Source: M55B129 sp964506505 (GTDB taxonomy: Bacteria; Bacillota; Dethiobacteria; DTU022). Taken from it: 10,700 bases of DNA. Location: positions 1 to 10,700 of the forward strand of contig CAZDKY010000068.1 of the NCBI GenBank assembly GCA_964506505.1, read 5' to 3'. The notes below the pieces were generated by a model that was given only the letters and a program-made list of their open reading frames with translations, ran no database searches and had not been told where the DNA came from. The first letter of the stretch is position 1, and each line of letters starts with the position of its first letter. This document shows positions 6,314-10,700 of the stretch, one piece after another. The translations under genes were made by a program, and so were the position numbers.

Positions 6314-7252
6314 ATGAGCCGGATACAACCTGCCAGTTCGGAAACAATGGCCCTGCGCGACTATTATTTTATCCGTCTGCGTCTGGCTGCGAAAAACTTT
6401 GGTGATTTTTTGACCAAACTGGCCCGCAACCCCGCCGGGGTTCTCGGGCTGCTGATCCTCGTTTTCTTCGTTTTTTTATCGATCGCCGGTCCTTCTCTGG
6501 CACCCCATGATCCGATGTCCATAAACCTACTTGAGCGGCTGCGCCCTCCCATGTGGATGGAGGGAGGCAGCGCTGAATATATTCTGGGCACTGACCAGAT
6601 GGGGATGGATCTTTTTTCCCGAATTATAGCCGGCACCAGGATTTCCCTGATGATTGGCGTCCTGACGGTTGGTATATCCATTCTCATTGGGGCTGCTCTC
6701 GGCATGCTGGCCGGTTTTTACCGGGGGGCGCTGGACAGCATCCTTTCCCGCTTTGCCGATCTGCTCCTTTCTTTTCCCTGGCTCATTTTTGCCATATTCA
6801 CCATGGCTGTGATCGGGCCAGGTTTTTACAACCTCGTTTTTGCCCTTACCTTTAAAGGATGGGTCGGTTTTTTCCGTCTGGTCAGGGGAGAAGTTTTATC
6901 TGAAAAAACCAAGGAATATGTTGAAGCGGCCCGGGCCCTCGGGCAGAATAACTTCACAATAATGCTCCGCGAAATAACGCCCAATATATTGAACTCAATC
7001 ATTGTATTCGGCACCCTGCGCATGGGTTTTATGATCATCATGGAAGCGTCGCTGAGTTTCCTGGGGCTTGGCATACAGTATCCCGAACCGGCCTGGGGTT
7101 CCATGGTTAATATCGGTCGCGATTACATGCTCAGCGCCTGGTGGATTTCCACCTTTTCCGGTATTGCCATCCTGATCATGGTTCTGGCAATAAACATGCT
7201 CGGCGAAGCCCTGCGGGACATTCTCGATCCCCGCCTGCGGCGCATTGAATAA
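6314..7252 (+). CDS. dppC: ABC transporter permease, DppC/OppC family
   Basis: This 312-aa inner-membrane permease is the partner of DppB. A cytoplasmic N-terminal tail precedes the first helix (about 41-62), whose LARNPAGVLGLLILV lead-in is typical of OppC N-domains. The hallmark LGTDQMGMDLFSRIIAGTR at about 91-109 is intact. Further helices lie near 109-134, 150-170, 223-252 and 278-298. The EAA loop is at about 203-224 (VEAARALGQ, REITPNIL), and the ending GEALRDILDPRLR is the standard family C-terminus. The ATG is preceded by AAGGGGGT (6302-6309). Twelve bases separate it from dppD, so it is clearly co-transcribed. Nothing appears truncated. Confidence 0.94.
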   Translation: MSRIQPASSETMALRDYYFIRLRLAAKNFGDFLTKLARNPAGVLGLLILVFFVFLSIAGPSLAPHDPMSINLLERLRPPMWMEGGSAEYILGTDQMGMDLFSRIIAGTRISLMIGVLTVGISILIGAALGMLAGFYRGALDSILSRFADLLLSFPWLIFAIFTMAVIGPGFYNLVFALTFKGWVGFFRLVRGEVLSEKTKEYVEAARALGQNNFTIMLREITPNILNSIIVFGTLRMGFMIIMEASLSFLGLGIQYPEPAWGSMVNIGRDYMLSAWWISTFSGIAILIMVLAINMLGEALRDILDPRLRRIE

Positions 7253-7264
7253 AGGAGGACTATC

Positions 7265-8275
7265 TTGCTGCTCGAAGTAAAAGACCTGCGAACATATTTC
7301 AAAGGATCCAGGGGCACGGTAAAAGCGGTGGACGGGATCAGCTTCAGCCTGAACCAGGGTGAAATAATGGGGCTGGTTGGTGAATCAGGATGCGGCAAGA
7401 GCATGACTCTTCTATCACTGCTTCGCCTGGTCCCTACCCCGGGTAAAATCGTTGGAGGTGAGATCCTCTTCCAGGGTGAAAACCTGCTGAAGAAAAGCTC
7501 CCGGGAAATGACCGCCATGCGGGGTCGGGACCTTGCCATGATCTTCCAGGATCCCATGACCTCTCTCAACCCCGTTTTTAAAGTTGGGGAACAGATCCGT
7601 GAATCCCTTCATATTCACGGTTATTATAAAGACCATCGGGAGGCTGGCCGTAAGCGTCTCAGGGCGGAAAAGGAACGGGTTATTGAACTGATGGAAGAGG
7701 TTGGTATACCATCGCCCATGGACCGTTATTATGAATACCCTCACCAGTTCAGCGGCGGTATGCAGCAGCGCGCCGTTATCGCAATTGCCCTTTCCTGTGA
7801 ACCGAAGCTGCTGCTGGCTGATGAGCCGACCACTGCCCTGGATGTTACAATCCAGGCCCAGATTCTCAGTGTGATGGAAAGAATTAACTGCGATCACGGT
7901 ATGGCCATTATCCTTGTTACTCACGATCTTGGTGTGGCTGCTGAGTTTTGCCAGCGAATCGCAGTCATGTATGCAGGGCAGATTGTCGAACAGGGACTGA
8001 CGGACGAAATTATTGAGCGTCCCCTTCACCCTTATACCTGCGGGCTGCTGCGCTCTATTCCCCGCATTGTGCCTGACAAACCCCGCCTCCAGCCGATCCG
8101 CGGCACCGTTCCCAGTTTGCTCAACCTGCCTCCCGGCTGCAGCTTTATGCCGCGCTGTGATGAAGCAGTGGAAGAATGCAGGCTGCCGCAGGAGATGCGT
8201 ATGCTGGAGAACGGAAGAATGGTGCGCTGCCTGAAATATGATCGCGCCGAAAAGGGAGGGGTTTGCGATGACTAA
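7265..8275 (+). CDS. dppD: ABC transporter ATP-binding protein, DppD/OppD family
   Basis: This 336-aa cytosolic ATPase is one of two that power the importer. ABC motifs are complete: Walker A GESGCGKS (39-46), Q-loop Q95 in IFQDPMTSLNP, signature FSGGMQQR (162-169), Walker B LLLADE (182-187, catalytic E187) and switch H220 in LVTHDLGV. The C-terminal oligopeptide extension runs from about 250 (RPLHPYTCGLLRSIP) and contains four cysteines, C292, C298, C305 and C322. In the mycobacterial OppD this Cys arrangement binds a [4Fe-4S] cluster, so the same is likely here but unproven. The start is TTG at 7265, supported by AAAGGAGG (7251-7258) 6 bases upstream. The 3' end overlaps dppF by 8 bases. 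Confidence 0.94.
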   Translation: MLLEVKDLRTYFKGSRGTVKAVDGISFSLNQGEIMGLVGESGCGKSMTLLSLLRLVPTPGKIVGGEILFQGENLLKKSSREMTAMRGRDLAMIFQDPMTSLNPVFKVGEQIRESLHIHGYYKDHREAGRKRLRAEKERVIELMEEVGIPSPMDRYYEYPHQFSGGMQQRAVIAIALSCEPKLLLADEPTTALDVTIQAQILSVMERINCDHGMAIILVTHDLGVAAEFCQRIAVMYAGQIVEQGLTDEIIERPLHPYTCGLLRSIPRIVPDKPRLQPIRGTVPSLLNLPPGCSFMPRCDEAVEECRLPQEMRMLENGRMVRCLKYDRAEKGGVCDD

Positions 8276-9263
8276 CGGAAAACCGCTCCTGGAGGTTAAA
8301 AAACTGAAAAAGCATTTCACCATCAGGCGTTCAATCCTGGCCAAACTTTTTGCTGGGCAGCAGGATTTGCTGGTCAGGGCGGTGGACGGGGTGGATCTGA
8401 CAATACGGGAGGGAGAAACCCTCGGGCTGGTTGGTGAAAGCGGCTGCGGCAAATCAACACTGGGACGTTCGATCCTTAATATATTCCCCCCGACCGCCGG
8501 CGATGTTTTCTTCAGGGGTGAAAATGTTCTTGCTTACAATAAAAACGAACTGCTCAAATTCCGGCGGCAGGCTCAGATTATCTTTCAGAATCCCTATTCT
8601 TCCCTTAACCCCCGTAAAACTGTGCGGGACATTATTGCCGTTCCCCTCGTCCAGCAGGGCATTCATAACCCCCTCGACCGGGAAATGCGCATCCTGGAGC
8701 TGCTTGAACGGGTCGGTCTTTCCAGGCACCACATAAACAACTATCCTCACCAGTTCAGTGGGGGGCAGCGTCAGAGGGTAGGAGTAGCCAGAGCTCTGGC
8801 CATGCAGCCATCATTTATTGTCTGCGACGAACCGGTTTCAGCCCTTGATGTATCAGTCCAGGCTCAGATTATAAACCTGCTTGAGGATCTTCAGCAGGAA
8901 TTTAATCTGACTTATCTTTTTATTACCCACGATCTCAGCGTGATATATTACGTCAGCAACAGGATCGCCGTAATGTATCTGGGGCGGATTGTGGAGGTGG
9001 CTCCGACAAAAGATCTATTTGATCACCCCCTTCATCCTTATTCCAGGGCCCTCCTTTCGGCAATTCCAATCGTTGATAGAAAAGCGAGGCGGACAAGAAT
9101 TATCCTCGAGGGGAGCGTTCCCAGCCCGATTAATGTTCCTGCGGGCTGCCCTTTCCATCCTCGCTGCCCGGAGATGATCGGTAAAGTTTGCAGTACCCGG
9201 GTGCCCGTCCTGCGCGAGATTGACAGTGGGCGGATGGTAATGTGCCATCTTTACGACAGCTGA
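8268..9263 (+). CDS. dppF: ABC transporter ATP-binding protein, DppF/OppF family
   Basis: This 331-aa cytosolic ATPase pairs with DppD. It has Walker A GESGCGKS (56-63), Q107 in IFQNPYSSLNP, signature FSGGQRQR (163-170), Walker B FIVCDE (183-188, E188) and switch H221 in FITHDLSV. The segment HFTIRRSILAKLFAG before the core and AVDGVDLTI are OppF-like. The C-terminal extension has PAGCPFHPRCP and cysteines C294, C300, C308 and C326, spaced like those of DppD. I place the start at ATG 8268 because GGGAGGGG (8254-8261) is 6 bases upstream; a longer in-frame reading from 8238 would put that site inside the gene. The start overlaps the dppD stop (ATGACTAA), indicating translational coupling. Last gene of the importer. 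Confidence 0.94.
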   Translation: MTNGKPLLEVKKLKKHFTIRRSILAKLFAGQQDLLVRAVDGVDLTIREGETLGLVGESGCGKSTLGRSILNIFPPTAGDVFFRGENVLAYNKNELLKFRRQAQIIFQNPYSSLNPRKTVRDIIAVPLVQQGIHNPLDREMRILELLERVGLSRHHINNYPHQFSGGQRQRVGVARALAMQPSFIVCDEPVSALDVSVQAQIINLLEDLQQEFNLTYLFITHDLSVIYYVSNRIAVMYLGRIVEVAPTKDLFDHPLHPYSRALLSAIPIVDRKARRTRIILEGSVPSPINVPAGCPFHPRCPEMIGKVCSTRVPVLREIDSGRMVMCHLYDS

Positions 9264-9269
9264 TTTATA

Positions 9270-9365
9270 ATGGCTTTTAATAGACAGGCCGCGTTTAGGG
9301 AGCTGGAATTCTTTGCCGACTCTTTACCGGACCCAAAAAAACTTGACATTAAAGCATACTGGTAG
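9270..9365 (+). CDS. Possible 31-aa small protein after dppF
   Basis: An ATG seven bases after the dppF stop opens 31 codons (starting MAFNRQAAFRELEFFADSLP, ending IKAYW) before TAG. The composition is protein-like, with no rare-codon clusters. However, no Shine-Dalgarno precedes it and the ATG overlaps a TATAAT hexamer (9266-9271). It could be a real small protein read through coupling with dppF, the remnant of a decayed gene, or chance. The TTGACA at 9343-9348 lies inside it. Confidence 0.22.
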   Translation: MAFNRQAAFRELEFFADSLPDPKKLDIKAYW

Positions 9366-9400
9366 TAACCTGTTAATACAACTAAGAATTTCAGTATAAT
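9343..9400 (+). promoter_or_regulatory. Promoter region of the opine dehydrogenase gene
   Basis: Two overlapping candidates are visible. The first has a perfect -35 TTGACA (9343-9348) but only TAACCT (9366-9371) at 17-base spacing. The second has a perfect -10 TATAAT (9395-9400) with TTAATA (9373-9378) 16 bases upstream. The second would start transcription near 9406-9408, leaving almost no leader. A short palindrome, TAAC-CT-GTTA (9366-9375), overlaps both and could be an operator. Read-through from the importer is also possible. Confidence 0.45.
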
Positions 9401-9413
9401 TTTACAGGCTGGG

Positions 9414-10619
9414 ATGTACATGATTGCTTCGTTCAACAGAATAACCGTCTGCGGTGGCGGCAATGCTGCCCATGTTGTGATCCCTCTCCTCAAGAACAGG
9501 GATCTTCAGGTTACCCTCTACGCCCCAGTTGCCGGTGAGGCAGACAAATTTAAAGCGGGTGCCTCGGCCGGCGGGATTGTCAGCATCGACAGCAGGGGAA
9601 AGGAGCTCAGGGGAGCACCCGATGTAATCACTACAGATCCCCGGGTGGCTGGGAAGGCTGACTTTTTCCTCCTGGTAATGCCGGCCTTTGCCCATGGGCC
9701 GACCCTGAAAGCGCTTGCTCCTCATCTGCCCCCGGAGGCGGTTATCGGGGCTATTCCGGCCCGCAGCGGTTTTGACCTGCAGGCTGAATATATCCTTGGC
9801 GGGGAAGATCGAACAAAGGCCGGAACAATATTTTGCGGGCAGACTCTGCCCTGGGCCTGCCGGATAGTTGAATACGGTCGGCGGGTCAGGGTTCTCGGCG
9901 TCAAGGAATTGGTTGGCCTGGCTGCGGCGCCCTCCAACCGGTCGGGCGAGATGAGCGCTCTCCTGGGGTGGATGCTTGAAGTGAATTTTATTCCCTATGC
10001 CAATCCCCTGGCTGTATCGCTGGGCAATATTGGCCAGGTCATTCATCCTGGCATTATGTACGGGCTGCTGAAAGACTATAACGGTGACGTCTGGCAGGAA
10101 GACGAGATCCCTCTCTTTTACCAGGGAGTGACCGACGAGATAGCCGACATTATGAGCCAAATGAGCGATGAAATAGTAAGAGTGGCTAATGAACTTTCCG
10201 TACGCTTCGGGATCGATCTTCATGAAGTGGAAACGGTTGAAAAGTGGCTTCTCCGATCGTACAGCCAATCAATCGAAGACAGCAGATCTCTGGCCAGCGC
10301 CTTTCGCACCAACCGCAGTTATGACGGACTAAAGGTGCCGGCTGCCAAAAAGGGTGCAGGCTATGGGCCGGATTTTAAAAGCCGCTACCTGACCGAAGAC
10401 ATCCCCTTCGGCCTGCTGTTCAGCAAGTCGGTCGCTGAAATGGTCGGTATCCGGACGCCCGGGATCGATGAAGTAATCAGGGTTGCCGGGAGCTGGATTG
10501 GCAAACAGTATCTCGGGGATGACGGTTCCGTAAGTGGGCCGGACAGTGATGAAGCACGCATTCCCCGGAATTACGGGATCGACAGTGCGGAGGCCCTGGT
10601 GCACAGCGAAATTAATTAG
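9414..10619 (+). CDS. Opine (octopine/nopine-type) NAD(P)-dependent dehydrogenase family protein
   Basis: About 401 aa, close to scallop octopine dehydrogenase (about 399). The N-terminal Rossmann domain starts with ITVCGGGNAAH (GGGNAAH at 14-20) and continues with FLLVMPAFAHGP and QTLPWACR. The C-terminal opine-dehydrogenase domain carries GNIGQVIHPGIMYG, with H211 as the likely catalytic base, and SRYLTEDIPFGL with R324 and D329. These match the His-Asp dyad and substrate-carboxylate arginine known in octopine dehydrogenase. The family reductively joins an amino acid to a 2-oxo acid, or runs the reverse, in the cytosol; the substrate is not deducible. The start is ambiguous between ATG 9414 and in-frame ATG 9420, both with weak ribosome sites (AGG at 9406-9408, GGG at 9411-9413). 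The gene is 150 bases downstream of dppF with its own promoter-like elements. An alternative subclass is an opine-metallophore synthase (CntM-like). Confidence 0.88.
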   Translation: MYMIASFNRITVCGGGNAAHVVIPLLKNRDLQVTLYAPVAGEADKFKAGASAGGIVSIDSRGKELRGAPDVITTDPRVAGKADFFLLVMPAFAHGPTLKALAPHLPPEAVIGAIPARSGFDLQAEYILGGEDRTKAGTIFCGQTLPWACRIVEYGRRVRVLGVKELVGLAAAPSNRSGEMSALLGWMLEVNFIPYANPLAVSLGNIGQVIHPGIMYGLLKDYNGDVWQEDEIPLFYQGVTDEIADIMSQMSDEIVRVANELSVRFGIDLHEVETVEKWLLRSYSQSIEDSRSLASAFRTNRSYDGLKVPAAKKGAGYGPDFKSRYLTEDIPFGLLFSKSVAEMVGIRTPGIDEVIRVAGSWIGKQYLGDDGSVSGPDSDEARIPRNYGIDSAEALVHSEIN

Positions 10620-10676
10620 CAATTATCAATCGATATGGATTAATTTGGTTCGTTCAATTTAGTTTGCAATGTTTAC

Positions 10677-10683
10677 GGGAGGT
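10677..10683 (+). promoter_or_regulatory. Ribosome binding site of the next gene
   Basis: GGGAGGT ends 6 bases before ATG 10690, a near-ideal Shine-Dalgarno. It shows that the last bases of the window begin a real gene. Confidence 0.75.
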
Positions 10684-10689
10684 AACAAA

Positions 10690-10700
10690 ATGGATAAGGA
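10690..10700 (+). CDS. Start of an unidentified gene (three codons visible)
   Basis: ATG GAT AAG plus two further bases reads MDK and then leaves the window. The strong ribosome binding site at 10677-10683 supports it. It lies 70 bases after the opine dehydrogenase stop in the same direction, with no terminator hairpin visible between them, so co-transcription is likely. Too little is visible to name it. Confidence 0.6.

Noticed and set aside
7415..8452. Long minus-strand open frame across dppD and the start of dppF (about 345 codons)
   Set aside because: Antisense to two complete ABC ATPase genes, with low-complexity-like composition and no start signals.
9266..9271. TATAAT just after dppF as a separate promoter
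   Set aside because: The best -35 (GTGCCA at 9242-9247) is 18 bases away, inside the dppF coding end, and only 4/6; elements further downstream fit the next gene better.
10609..10646. AAATTAAT...ATTAATTT inverted repeat at the end of the opine dehydrogenase as a terminator
   Set aside because: Only 8 A/T pairs around a 22-base loop, with no T-run; too weak to call.

Overview
The window looks like a chromosomal segment of a mid-GC, low-complexity-free Gram-positive bacterium, most plausibly a member of the Clostridia. This rests on strong AGGAGG-type ribosome binding sites, frequent TTG/GTG starts, a lipobox-anchored binding protein in place of a periplasmic one, and a bacterial PolX carrying a PHP domain. 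The genus cannot be named from the sequence. Coding DNA is about half G+C, and the longer gaps are clearly AT-rich. No rRNA, tRNA, CRISPR array, transposase or phage gene was seen.

Layout. (1) Positions 1-144 hold the 5' end of an unidentified minus-strand gene with a strong Shine-Dalgarno. A 358-base divergent gap separates it from (2) polX at 503-2233, a family X DNA polymerase with a C-terminal PHP nuclease domain. (3) A perfect 11-bp inverted repeat lies ahead of a GntR/HutC-type regulator with a UTRA ligand domain (GTG start at 2382). (4) After a 407-base AT-rich gap comes a five-gene Dpp/Opp-type ABC importer on the plus strand: lipoprotein binding protein (3542-5149), stem-loop (5162-5205), two permeases, and two ATPases that overlap by 8 bases. 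(5) About 150 bases later, behind promoter-like elements, is an opine (octopine/nopine-type) dehydrogenase family gene (9414-10619). (6) A new gene begins at 10690 with an excellent ribosome binding site, and only three codons are visible.

How the genes may work together. The GntR/UTRA protein is the likely local sensor of a small metabolite. The importer would bring in a peptide, opine or metal-opine complex. The dehydrogenase would make or oxidise an N-(carboxyalkyl) amino acid. Pairing of an opine dehydrogenase with this importer superfamily is known from opine-metallophore loci (staphylopine Cnt system), but the nicotianamine-synthase-like and racemase genes of those loci are not visible here. 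Metallophore production and opine catabolism therefore both remain inferences, and the gene starting at 10690 would help decide. polX is probably an unrelated neighbour.
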